From contig JAUQZE010000002.1 of assembly GCA_030587365.1 (NCBI GenBank), positions 1 to 64,000 of the forward strand: a stretch of 64,000 bases of DNA. The letters are read 5' to 3'. Origin of the DNA: Candidatus Freyarchaeota archaeon. GTDB taxonomy: Archaea; Asgardarchaeota; Jordiarchaeia; Jordiarchaeales; Jordiarchaeaceae. This document shows positions 14,969-23,999 of the stretch, piece by piece. The notes beneath the pieces were generated by a model. It was not told the DNA's origin. It was given only the letters and a program-made list of their open reading frames with translations, and did no database searches. The first letter of the stretch is position 1. Each line of letters opens with the position of its first letter. Made by a program: the position numbers and the translations under genes.

Positions 14969-16675
14969 TTGCTAGGAAAAGATACGTCTCTAAGCTTTAA
15001 GCCCGTGTACAAGCAGGAACGCGGGTTAGATTTAGCGATTCTTAAAAGTAACATCATGGTGGCCAGTATTATTTGCCAGATTGTAAGCAACACCATCGGA
15101 CCGTATAGTGTGAATAAGGCAATCCTCAAAAAGAATGGAGAAGTGCTGATAACTGGTGATGCATTCACCATACTGAAGAATCTTAAGGCAGAGCACCCTG
15201 TGGCTAAAATTTTGATTGGGATGGCGAAAGCGCAGGACGCCGTAGTGGGGGACGGAGTAGCCACCGCGGTAATTTTGGCTGGCGAGTTTCTCAGAAAGGC
15301 GGAAAACCTAATGGATCAAGGGCTTCTCCCCTCAACCATCCTAAAAGGATACGATTTAGCGTTAAAAAGGGCGACTAAAAAATTAGAGGAAATCGCTATT
15401 CCGGTAAAACCTGGTGATGAGGATATCTTAAGGAAGTCAGCTTCGACCGCGGTAAACACGAAGATTACCAGCTCACCCGAAACAGTAAATGAGTTCAGCA
15501 AAATGGCACTCGAAGTAACTAAACGAGTTATAAGTGAAGTTTCTGGAAAAACGAGACTGAAAATTGAAGACGTCAAAGTTATTAAAAAGAGGGGAGGTTC
15601 TCTCAGCGACTCCTACGTTGTGGACGGTTATGTTATAGAGGATAGGGAAATCGTTCACCCAGATATGCCGAGAAGGGTTGAAAACGCCAAGGTCGCTCTG
15701 TTGAGAAGTCTGGAATTAAAGGAAATTTCGGGGAGTTGGTGGGAAGCTTTGGGAAAAAATATGAAGATACAGGTCAGAGCACTGGAAGAACATAAAGCCT
15801 TCCTCGAAAAGAGAGTAGCGATAGTTAAAGAAATGGTAACTAGACTGGTTTCGTGTGGAGTGAATGTGGCTCTTGTGAATAAGGGCATAGATGAGATAGT
15901 TGAACATTATCTCGCACGAGCGGGGATACTGACTGTTAAGCGTGTTTTTCTACCGGATATTAACAGGATTGCCAAGTTGACTGGGGCATCTATCGTGTCC
16001 GACATTTTTAATGAGGATTTGACAAGTGATAAATTGGGAAAGGCGGAAGTGGTTGAAGAATGGAAGCCCTCCGAAAAAGAAAACTACATAGTAATTAGGG
16101 GATGCCCGGCTCAGGGGGCTTCAAGCGTCATTATAAGAGGGGGAAACGAATACGCTCTGGAAGAGGCTGAAAGAAGCCTCTACGACGCACTCCACGTTAT
16201 CAGGAACATTAAGGAAGACCCCCGAATTATACCCGGCGGCGGAGCATCAGAAATAGAACTCTCCAAGTGTTTAGGGGAATACGCACAGACATTTGAGGGA
16301 AAGGAACAGTTAGCGATTTTAGCTTACGCCGAAGCAATGCGAATAGTACCACAAACCCTAGCGGATAACGCGGGACTAGACACATTACACATTCTAACCG
16401 AACTAAAGGCAAAACACGGCGAGGGAATGATCTGGGCGGGTGTAAATGTGATCGACGGCCAGGTCGATGATATGCAAAAAATAGGGGTCTACGACCCGCT
16501 AAAGGTAAAGGTTCATGCGTTAAATGCAGCCACAGATGTTGCGAGAATAGTACTACGAATAGACCAAATCATACTAGCCAAGGACCGCAAGAAAGAAGAA
16601 GAACCCAAACCCGAAACAGAAACCGGAAAAAAGCAGATAGATGCTCTGAAAAAGGTTTATGATTTAAAGCTGTAA
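14969..16675 (+). CDS. Divergent single-unit group II chaperonin subunit
   Basis: This 568-residue thermosome-type subunit carries altered motifs. The usual GPxGxxK is GPYSVNK (44-50), D64 lies in TGDAFTIL, the GDGTT motif is GDGVAT (94-99), and the later part has IPGGGASEIELS, AGLDTLHILTEL and VLRIDQII. A charged Lys/Glu tail follows. TTG 14969 is preceded by GTGAG. Divergence at GDGTT suggests changed nucleotide handling. It lies on the same strand and directly after the MtrH/DsrEFH/PPOX run, and 3 kb from the double-length chaperonin, so the two may form a mixed ring. No conventional thermosome gene is in the window. Confidence 0.8.
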   Translation: MLGKDTSLSFKPVYKQERGLDLAILKSNIMVASIICQIVSNTIGPYSVNKAILKKNGEVLITGDAFTILKNLKAEHPVAKILIGMAKAQDAVVGDGVATAVILAGEFLRKAENLMDQGLLPSTILKGYDLALKRATKKLEEIAIPVKPGDEDILRKSASTAVNTKITSSPETVNEFSKMALEVTKRVISEVSGKTRLKIEDVKVIKKRGGSLSDSYVVDGYVIEDREIVHPDMPRRVENAKVALLRSLELKEISGSWWEALGKNMKIQVRALEEHKAFLEKRVAIVKEMVTRLVSCGVNVALVNKGIDEIVEHYLARAGILTVKRVFLPDINRIAKLTGASIVSDIFNEDLTSDKLGKAEVVEEWKPSEKENYIVIRGCPAQGASSVIIRGGNEYALEEAERSLYDALHVIRNIKEDPRIIPGGGASEIELSKCLGEYAQTFEGKEQLAILAYAEAMRIVPQTLADNAGLDTLHILTELKAKHGEGMIWAGVNVIDGQVDDMQKIGVYDPLKVKVHALNAATDVARIVLRIDQIILAKDRKKEEEPKPETETGKKQIDALKKVYDLKL

Positions 16676-16713
16676 AAAAGAAACAGAGAGAATTGACGAA
16701 ATGGAATGTTTCT

Positions 16714-18606
16714 TTATCGGTTTTCTTCTAAATATTTCTTTATTGAGGGATAACCTTCCAGATTCTTATAAGGAATCAGGTTTGATTTGACGAATTCACT
16801 TTTGAAGCCTGGTTCAGCCATAAGCTCCACGTATCTTATCCATCTAGACAGTCTTCGTGCGGTTTTTCGAACATCCTTTGATATAAGAGCCATTTTAGCT
16901 CCTGCGAGAGCGGTATTCCCTGCAAACGTTATTTTTTCGGTGGGAATATCGGGAATGAGACCCAGAAACTTTGCACTCTCCGGGTTAATGTAGCTGCCGA
17001 AAGCTCCAGCTATGAAAGCCTTGTCTATGTCGTTTTCAGTCACTTCTTTCTTCTTCATTAGAACCGCACAGCCCGTGTGTATGGCGGCTTTCGCCAATTG
17101 AATTTCTTCCACGTCTTTTATGGAGACAGTAATGTTCTTTTCAATGTCTGTTTCTTCTTTCCAAGCTACCACGAATTCGGGCTTTCCCTCTGTTCTAACT
17201 ATTCGCGGTGTGTCTAGGTCGTTAAATTTTCCTCTCTCGGTGATGATTCCACACTTGAACATCTCAGCCACAACATCAATTATTCCGGAACCGCATATAC
17301 CAACTGGCTTTGAGCCTCCAATTGTTTCGTATTTAACCTCAAAATTTTTGGGTTGTATTTGCACCCTTTCAATAGCCCCAGTCACAGCCTTCATACCGTA
17401 CTGGATATGGACACCCTCAAAAGCGGGGCCCGCAGCACAGGAGCAACAAACAAGTTCCTCCTTATTGCCCACAAAAACTTCGCCGTTGGTACCAACATCC
17501 ACAAGCAGGCACATTTCATCCAGTTCATGAATGCCAGTCGCTAATACGTCGCCAACCGCATCTGCGCCCACATAGCCCGCAATATTAGGCAGAACGTAAA
17601 CACTCCCCCTAGGGTTAACATTTATGTTTAGTGTTTTCGCCCCGGCTATGACCGGGAATTTTACTCCCGGAACATAGGGTGCCAGGTGCAAATACCGGGT
17701 TTGGATACCTAGAAATAGACTGAACATTGCTGTGTTGCCCACGACTGTCAACTCGTAAATTTCCTTGGAAGCTACACCTGATTCTTCGCAAGCCATCTGA
17801 ATTATTCTGTTAATTCCTTCTGTTGCCAGATTCTGTAATCTCTGCTTATTCTCGTATCCCTCTTCCGCATAGGAAATTCGAGAAAGTATGTCTTCACCAT
17901 AAGCAATCTGAGGATTCTCTATGGATCCAACACCCACAACCTCCCCACTATTCAAATCGACCAGATACCCAACAATTTTGGAAGTACCAATATCAACTGC
18001 AAATCCAAAAACTCTGGAAGCGGTATCAGCAGGTTCAAAATCTATAATTTTCTTACTATCCAAAACGGTAACCGTCGCATTCCAATTCCCCTCCCTCAGA
18101 ACATCGGGAAGTATTCTGAGCAACTCATACTCAAATTCCAATTCTCGAAGATTAGACACCTTCTCCAAATTGCTCAAAATATTTACATCATCCGCAATCG
18201 GATTCTGAACAGTAGGCCTGTCCAAAACTGAAACTAAATTAATTTTCTTAACATTTGGATCAAGCTTAACAGGCTGTTCCATGCCATGTATTTGTATCTT
18301 CCTAACACTCAACCGACTCTCACTGGGAACAAATACAAGGGAACCTCCACGGATTGAAGCCATGCAAGCCAATCGATATCCTCGATTAATCTCTTCGGGT
18401 GTCAAGTGTTCCCTCTCTGTTTCGGATACCTCACTTAAGTTACTCTGATCCTCAACTATGATCCTGCATTTTCCACATTTGCCTTTTCCACCGCATTCGG
18501 AGCGTATTCCCGCTCCTCTCTCTTTCGACACATCTAGTATGGTAGATCCGCCGTCTGCTGTGAGTTTCTTGCCCTCTGGCTCGAACCGAACAACAAATCG
18601 TTTCAT
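16714..18606 (-). CDS. RACo-type ATP-dependent corrinoid activation protein
   Basis: This 630-residue protein joins an N-terminal [2Fe-2S] domain (C38-x5-C44-x2-C47, later RLACMAS) to a linker and a C-terminal ASKHA-type ATPase (DUF4445-like) with FGFAVDIGTSKIVGYLVD, VVGNTAMFSLFLG, LLVDVGTNGEVFVG and FIAGAFGSYINPESA. This is the layout of RACo/RamA-like reductive activators, which return oxidised Co(II) corrinoids to Co(I). The ATG at 18604-18606 follows GGAGGC; an in-frame start 13 codons earlier lacks one. It converges on the chaperonin gene. Its presence fits the corrinoid protein at 8.1-8.8 kb. Confidence 0.85.
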   Translation of the reverse strand: MKRFVVRFEPEGKKLTADGGSTILDVSKERGAGIRSECGGKGKCGKCRIIVEDQSNLSEVSETEREHLTPEEINRGYRLACMASIRGGSLVFVPSESRLSVRKIQIHGMEQPVKLDPNVKKINLVSVLDRPTVQNPIADDVNILSNLEKVSNLRELEFEYELLRILPDVLREGNWNATVTVLDSKKIIDFEPADTASRVFGFAVDIGTSKIVGYLVDLNSGEVVGVGSIENPQIAYGEDILSRISYAEEGYENKQRLQNLATEGINRIIQMACEESGVASKEIYELTVVGNTAMFSLFLGIQTRYLHLAPYVPGVKFPVIAGAKTLNINVNPRGSVYVLPNIAGYVGADAVGDVLATGIHELDEMCLLVDVGTNGEVFVGNKEELVCCSCAAGPAFEGVHIQYGMKAVTGAIERVQIQPKNFEVKYETIGGSKPVGICGSGIIDVVAEMFKCGIITERGKFNDLDTPRIVRTEGKPEFVVAWKEETDIEKNITVSIKDVEEIQLAKAAIHTGCAVLMKKKEVTENDIDKAFIAGAFGSYINPESAKFLGLIPDIPTEKITFAGNTALAGAKMALISKDVRKTARRLSRWIRYVELMAEPGFKSEFVKSNLIPYKNLEGYPSIKKYLEENR

Positions 18607-19071
18607 GAATTTGCCTCCAGAGCTGATAAAAAATAATATAAACATTATATTGATGTTTTTTATAAATTAAATAATTTAAATCATATTTCATAAATATAAA
18701 ATCTGTATTAATTCAAGCTGATTTTCCTAGTACGCAGCTCTCAAATTTTTATTTTGCGTACTTTACGGATTATTATCGTGAAATCATTTAAAAATAATTT
18801 CAAGAGAAGGTTAATCGGGGTGCAGTAATTCTAATGTAATGAAGATTTTGAACACAGTTGGAGAGTTCAAAACGTAGGTTTACTACAAAAATTTTAATTT
18901 TGAGATTGTTTATTATTAAGGAAATTAATATTTTACACAAAAAATTTTTTATAAATCAAATTAATAAATAGAATTTTCAAATTATTCTATATAAAATTTT
19001 AAATATTTGTTTATATTAATTAATTTATAGGAATTAAAAAGGGGATAACCACCTTTAGAGGAGGGTCTTAA
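18607..19071. other. AT-rich intergenic region
   Basis: 465 bases, extremely A/T-rich, between the divergent activator and FAD-dehydrogenase genes. The plus-strand end has GAGGAGGGT at 19059-19067, the ribosome site for a CTG start. Multiple TATA-like stretches make promoter assignment arbitrary. No gene or repeat seen. Confidence 0.4.
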
Positions 19072-20892
19072 CTGAGTTTAGAAAAGAAGGAAGATAGTGA
19101 ATCTCTAGAAGAGAGGATTGAAAAAAAGGTTATTAGCAGAGCTGTTACAAAGGAAGTCATAGAGGAAGTTGAACACAAGCCAACTCCAGATGAGCTTAAA
19201 AAAATGGCTGTCGCCGAGCTTACTGCTCTTCTCGGAGAAGACCACGTCTCAACGGACCCAGTGGATCTCAAGGTATACAGTAAAGATTTCTATACACCAG
19301 TGGCCAAAGCCTTCCTCGGCTCCGTGGCCGAGGCCGGAATTCTGGTTCTACCCGCAAACACAGAAGAGGTTGCGGCGGCCGTTAGGATCGCTAACAAGTA
19401 CAGGATATCTGTGACTCCCTTCGCTCTGGGTACAAACATGGCGTCTAATGCTATTCCCTCAAAGGAAGGAGCAATAATAATGGATTTACGGCTAATGAGG
19501 GGAGTGAAGGTTAGCCCTGAAGCGCAGGCCGTCACCATTCAACCGGCAGTTTCGTTCGGCTATCTCCAGTCCATTTTGAATCAGTACGGATTGAAGGTGC
19601 CCTCACACATAGGCGGGGGACAGGGAGGGTTTATAGGTAACTGGATGCAGGCTAACGTCCGTCCCTGGAATGCTATGGGCGGAATGACCGACCCCGTGAT
19701 TACTGCGGAGATAGTTCTTCCTACAGGAGAGATTATGAGAACGGGTTCCCAAGCTATGAAGGATGAGAATTACAAGGAGAAAAACCCGTACGTTAGAATG
19801 GCATTTGGTCCAGATATTGTTGGACTATTCAGAGGTAGCATTGCTGCCTTTGGAATCGTTACAAGTGTAACCCTGAGGTGTTATAGTGGGGGAGAAGCTG
19901 AAAAACGTTTGAAAATTGGATTTAAGAACCTCGAATCCTTAATGAAAGCTTCAGACGAAATTCAGTACCATAGGATTGGAACAGCCACCCTTGGTGTGAA
20001 CCGTGAAAACGTTTTCTCAACAATAACAACGCCAGTTGAACGCAAGGACATGAACAAAAAGATGCTGGATCAAATAAAACAGAGCTTGTCAGAATGGATT
20101 CTGTTCATTAACCTTGAGGGTGCTAAAGAGCAGGTCAAAGCGGAGGAAAGGGTTGTTCAGAAGATCGTGGAAAAATATGGTGGAAAAGATGTGAAACTCT
20201 CCGAGTTGCTCATGGAACGGCTCGATGAGTTCTCTACACACCATGGGGGTGCGCAGATACGAGCATTAGCAGAGCCCACGAGTATGATAGCTCTTTGGTG
20301 CCAAGTCCCGAGGACGCACATTCTCCAATTCTATAACGATTCTAACGAGAAGATGAAGGAACTTGATATTAGGCACCCTACCACCAATGAACCATTCTTT
20401 GGGCGTTGGTTCTTTGTTCCTCACGATCGTGGTGTCACGAATCTGATAGGAGTGGACTTAGACTTCACTGTACTTGAGGAGGAGTCATTCAGGAAGGCTA
20501 AGGAGTTTCTAGTGAATTACCTGCCCATAATGGAAAAGAATTATGGAGCTATTCCTCTTGTAATGGGACCATTAGCAGATCTTATTCTGATGCCGTCCTA
20601 CACTGACTTGCTCAAGGCGCTTAAGAAACTCATCGACCACCGAAACATAATGAACCCAAACCGTTTAATCATGGGCATGGAGAACATTCACTTAACTGCG
20701 GAAATCGCGGGCTACAGGACGGGACTAAAGAAGTACTTCAAACTCCTAAAGAAAGCTTTGGAAACTGATGGTCAGAACATTGGGGACGCAGCTAGGAAAA
20801 TGATTAACGAATTAAGTGAAGAGATTGAGAAACTTGAAAAATTGGATGAGTCCCATTACACAACAAGTCTTGAAGGTTATCAAAGAATGTAG
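19072..20892 (+). CDS. FAD-linked dehydrogenase (GlcD/VAO type), likely CTG start
   Basis: The VAO-type flavoprotein core runs from about residue 60: LPANTEEVAAAVRIANKY, ALGTNMASNAIP, VSFGYLQSILNQYGLKV, GGGQGGFIGNWMQ and DIVGLFRGSIAAFGIVT. Such subunits oxidise 2-hydroxy acids or similar compounds. The first ATG (19204) would cut off 44 clearly coding codons. The frame continues upstream to CTG 19072, six bases behind a strong GAGGAGGGT, with no ATG/GTG/TTG between. I therefore propose a 606-residue product with a Lys/Glu-rich extension. The next gene, 12 bases on, encodes the Fe-S partner. A decayed copy of this 5' end lies near 27.6 kb. Confidence 0.75.
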   Translation: MSLEKKEDSESLEERIEKKVISRAVTKEVIEEVEHKPTPDELKKMAVAELTALLGEDHVSTDPVDLKVYSKDFYTPVAKAFLGSVAEAGILVLPANTEEVAAAVRIANKYRISVTPFALGTNMASNAIPSKEGAIIMDLRLMRGVKVSPEAQAVTIQPAVSFGYLQSILNQYGLKVPSHIGGGQGGFIGNWMQANVRPWNAMGGMTDPVITAEIVLPTGEIMRTGSQAMKDENYKEKNPYVRMAFGPDIVGLFRGSIAAFGIVTSVTLRCYSGGEAEKRLKIGFKNLESLMKASDEIQYHRIGTATLGVNRENVFSTITTPVERKDMNKKMLDQIKQSLSEWILFINLEGAKEQVKAEERVVQKIVEKYGGKDVKLSELLMERLDEFSTHHGGAQIRALAEPTSMIALWCQVPRTHILQFYNDSNEKMKELDIRHPTTNEPFFGRWFFVPHDRGVTNLIGVDLDFTVLEEESFRKAKEFLVNYLPIMEKNYGAIPLVMGPLADLILMPSYTDLLKALKKLIDHRNIMNPNRLIMGMENIHLTAEIAGYRTGLKKYFKLLKKALETDGQNIGDAARKMINELSEEIEKLEKLDESHYTTSLEGYQRM

Positions 20893-20904
20893 GGGGCGGT
20901 AAAG

Positions 20905-22179
20905 ATGGTTAAGGTTAACTTGGCGGAATATATGGAGTTGCTGGAAAGATGTAACAAGTGTTCGGCTTGTACCGAGTATGTTGAGAACTACAGTTACGAG
21001 GCATTGTGCCCTATGGCTGAGAGATTTGTAAAGGAATCCTACCGCCCCTCGGGATTAATGGAGCTTGCGAGACAATTGGCACTTAAGGCAATTGAACTCA
21101 AAGGAACGCCCGCAGCCACAGATATAGTGGAACTGTGCAGACTTGTTGGATTTAATCCGAAGTCCCTGAGTGAACGATACTTCGCCTGTACGGAGTGTGG
21201 AGCGTGTGATGCTTCCTGCTTCCAGTATTCGGGGAAACATCCTCTGAAGATTTTCAAGGAAGTAAGAAAGGCACTGGCACAGAAGGACATCATTCCAGAG
21301 AAATTCAACGAGATTAGAGAGAACGTACTAGCTCATAGCTCCCCCTTCATAACTGGGAAATCTAGGGCGGCTAAAGTAGGGAAGTTCTTTCGAATACCCA
21401 AAATGGCAGAGATAACAGAGAAAAGTAAAACGCTCTACTTTATAGGGTGTACCACTGCTCACAGCCTCCCGCAGGTTGCAGGAGCTACAATGAGTGTTCT
21501 AAACAAGGCAGGCGTAGATTTTGCGATTATGCACAATGAGATGTGCTGCGGCTACCCGCTGATACACACTGGTCAACAGGACAAAGCCCGAGACCTAGTG
21601 AAAAGCAGTATTAAAAGGATTAGCGAAACGGGGGCTAAATTGGTTCTAACGAGTTGTGCTGGATGCTTCCAAGTTCTGAGTAAAGACTATCCAGAGCTTG
21701 TAGATACGGTTCCCTTTGAGGTTGTCCACACCACGAGGTTCTTTGAAACTTTGATTAACGATGGTTTAGCGCTTAAACCAATTAACGCAGTGGCTACTTA
21801 TCATGATCCGTGTAACATTGGTCGGAAGGCAGAAAATCCTATGTATGATGAGCCAAGAAACGTACTATCTAACATACCGAAAATGGAGCTGTTAGAGATG
21901 AAGAGAAACAGAAAGGGCAGTTTCTGCTGCGGTTCTGGCGGAGGCGTCGCCTGGTCCTACCCTTTCAAAATGGGGGCCTGGGTCTCCAACAACCGTGCAT
22001 CTGAAGCCACTCGAACTCTGGCAAACATAGGCGGTAAGCGTTCATCCTACTTGGTTTCTGCATGTCCCGCCTGCGAACTGGCACTAGGAAACGCACTCAA
22101 GCAGCACAACGGTTCTAAAGTTCTAGATATAAGCGAGGTTCTAGCCGAAGCAGTTAATGGTCGGCGACTAGCTAGTTGA
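20905..22179 (+). CDS. CCG-type Fe-S oxidoreductase subunit (GlcF/HdrD-like)
   Basis: This 424-residue protein has an N-terminal pair of ferredoxin-type clusters (RCNKCSAC...CP near 15-37 and CTECGACDASC near 95-106) and two CCG domains: MCCGYPLIHTG and later SFCCGSGGGVAWS with SACPACELA. CCG domains bind the unusual [4Fe-4S] centres of HdrB/D. With the FAD subunit just upstream it makes a GlcDF/HdrD-like dehydrogenase that would pass electrons from an organic acid to a disulfide or carrier. A 12-base inverted repeat follows its stop. A paralogue is at 31388-32614. Confidence 0.8.
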   Translation: MVKVNLAEYMELLERCNKCSACTEYVENYSYEALCPMAERFVKESYRPSGLMELARQLALKAIELKGTPAATDIVELCRLVGFNPKSLSERYFACTECGACDASCFQYSGKHPLKIFKEVRKALAQKDIIPEKFNEIRENVLAHSSPFITGKSRAAKVGKFFRIPKMAEITEKSKTLYFIGCTTAHSLPQVAGATMSVLNKAGVDFAIMHNEMCCGYPLIHTGQQDKARDLVKSSIKRISETGAKLVLTSCAGCFQVLSKDYPELVDTVPFEVVHTTRFFETLINDGLALKPINAVATYHDPCNIGRKAENPMYDEPRNVLSNIPKMELLEMKRNRKGSFCCGSGGGVAWSYPFKMGAWVSNNRASEATRTLANIGGKRSSYLVSACPACELALGNALKQHNGSKVLDISEVLAEAVNGRRLAS

Positions 22180-22189
22180 AAAGCGGAAT

Positions 22190-22266
22190 GGAAGCCCCTA
22201 AGACATAAGAGATTCCCGTTGCTGTGGGGAGATTTAAAAGAAAAGTAGGGGTTATTAGGGGCTTCC
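22190..22266. repeat. 12-base perfect inverted repeat after the Fe-S gene
   Basis: GGAAGCCCCTAA at 22190-22201 is mirrored by TTAGGGGCTTCC at 22255-22266, with 53 bases between. It begins 11 bases after the stop codon of the Fe-S gene. It could fold as a long hairpin ending the transcript, or be a small element's terminal repeats. No second copy was noticed in this window. Confidence 0.6.
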
Positions 22267-22397
22267 TCCGCGTTAGTTTCAGCCCACCTAAGCAACACCT
22301 GCAAGCATGGTTTAGGTTTGGGGGATTTAAATAATTAGTTGCAGAATTTGAAATGCAAAGGCAATTGTATGAGAGGGCTATACATAAGGATCCATAA

Positions 22398-22598
22398 CTG
22401 GGGAAATATCATATGATCACCGTTCCAAGTAACCTCAGTTTCAAATCGCCGACAGTTAAGGGATTATATTTCACGGGCGACACATAGAGAGTTCCTAGTG
22501 GAATCTTGTCGGATAAGGCCTTGGGCTGTGCCATTCAATGTGCAGAAGTAATCAAAAAAGAAAACAAGGAACTTAATTTTTTAGCGAAAAGTAAATAG
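22398..22598 (+). pseudogene. Decayed C-terminus of an FAD-dependent oxidoreductase
   Basis: The plus strand reads VPSNLSFKSPTVKGLYFTGD, one codon, an in-frame TAG (22485-22487), then RVPSGILSDKALGCAIQCAE and VIKKEN. 'GLYFTGDT...A...CAEVI' is the C-terminal FAD-binding signature of phytoene-desaturase/amine-oxidase type flavoproteins. Nothing upstream continues the frame beyond a TAA at 22395. I read it as the tail of a mostly deleted gene. It shares its interruption by TAG with the Fe-S gene at 24.2 kb. Confidence 0.6.
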
Positions 22599-22719
22599 CC
22601 TAATAAATTATAATTATTAACATGAAAAGAGAACTTTATAATATTTAAAAAATAAAAATAATATACTGCCTGAATTTTTCAGGTCCACGTCTTTAAAAAT
22701 TGATAGGAGACATGAGAAA

Positions 22720-23190
22720 ATGTTGAAAGTGAGGGAGTCTCTATACAATTCTATAGTAGTGTGTTCACTACTGAGCGCTGCAGATAGGATTGGACTAAAT
22801 CCTATGGTGCTTGGACGTCAAACAGCTACGGTATTAGTTCCCCTACTAGGTGATATATTCAAAAAGACTTTGGGTAAAAAACCCCCATCAAACATGGAAG
22901 AACTTGTAAAGGATATACAAGAGATGATGAAGGATGTTGGACTAGCGGATCCAGAAAGAAATGAAGTGAGTTTTTCTGGAAACCAGCTCATAATGAAATC
23001 AAGTGACTGTTTTTACCGAGAAATGGCTGAATTTGGAAAAACCCTTGGATATACTGCTTGCCCCCTGTGCGCTTTAAGTATTTTTTTGATGGGAACCATC
23101 AAAGCTCTAAATCTAGGTCAAATTTCAAGTGTCAAGGCGGAGTATGACGGAACCAAGTGTACGATGAAATTAGAAATGTTGGAAGAATAA
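22720..23190 (+). CDS. Short V4R/hydrocarbon-binding-like protein
   Basis: This 156-residue protein has a helical N-terminal half (LNPMVLGRQTATVLVPLLGD) and a C-terminal half with DCFYREMAEFGKTLGYTACPLC...YDGTKCTMKLEM. The arrangement Cys, then CPLC, then a final Cys in a strand resembles V4R-type small-molecule-binding domains and the longer relatives nearby. GGAGA precedes the ATG. It resembles the protein at 27769-28236, which has the same CPLC block. It stands alone between decayed genes. Ligand and function are unknown; a redox, metal or hydrophobic-ligand sensor is an inference from the fold. Confidence 0.5.
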   Translation: MLKVRESLYNSIVVCSLLSAADRIGLNPMVLGRQTATVLVPLLGDIFKKTLGKKPPSNMEELVKDIQEMMKDVGLADPERNEVSFSGNQLIMKSSDCFYREMAEFGKTLGYTACPLCALSIFLMGTIKALNLGQISSVKAEYDGTKCTMKLEMLEE

Positions 23191-23532
23191 TTAAAACTTA
23201 AAAATTAATTCGAAAAAATATTCTTTACCCTTTTTTATCATAAATAGTTAAGAATATTACAGATTCTATTTGGTTATAAAGTCTTTCAAAAAATCAAGCG
23301 GAGAAACTCGAGTTTTGCGTTTCTGCTTTGTTTTTTCTATCAAATCAAGCTAAAAAAGGCTCTCTAATACCGAGGCAATCTAATAAAAAGGAAGCCACAA
23401 CTTTTCATATGTATATAAAATAATTAATTCTCACACAGAATCGTAAGAATTTGAAGGCGTGAGTTTTTGACCAAATATCAAATTTTCTAGAGTATAAGGA
23501 AGCCCCGCGCAAATAGTTATGAAAGCGAGGAG

Positions 23533-23989
23533 GTGTTAATAAAACAGGGGAAAGAAGATCTCGAAACCCGAGGACATTCCACCCGAAATCCTTCGATTTC
23601 TTCTTGAGCGTTGGTCAGAAAACATGAACACCATCCAGTAAAGGTTCGTAGAAGCGGATCGCATAGCAAAGAGCTTCACTGAAAAGGTTCCAGATAGCCC
23701 TTAGATAGGCTGAACTATTTTTTCACTTCGGAGGGCACTTATTTGATTTCAAATCAAAGAAAGACACGGGACAAACCATAATAAACTACAAGGACTTTTA
23801 CAACGGCTACCGCGCCCTTGAGGATAGAAAATATGAGTACAAATCCCTAAAGGAAGCATATTCGAAATAGCTCCCTCTGCAGATGACGCCCTCAAAATGG
23901 CACCAATGATGCCCGATATGATCGAGGCCCATATCAAAGCCGTAAGAGACGCGGAAAAGAGGTTTAAAGTGCAACTACCCAAGTACTGA
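23533..23989 (+). pseudogene. Decayed, unrecognised protein-coding gene
   Basis: Behind AGGAGGTG at 23528-23535 the plus strand shows protein-like pieces in shifting frames: PEDIPPEILRFLLERWSENM, then RFVEADRIAKSFTEKVPDSP, DTGQTIINYKDFYNGYRALE, and finally PSADDALKMAPMMPDMIEAH running to a TGA at 23987. Stops and frameshifts separate them. The pieces are in the right order and on one strand, so I read a single dead gene. I do not recognise the family. It lies tail-to-tail with the interrupted Fe-S gene. Confidence 0.5.
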
Positions 23990-23999
23990 CAAAACAAAG

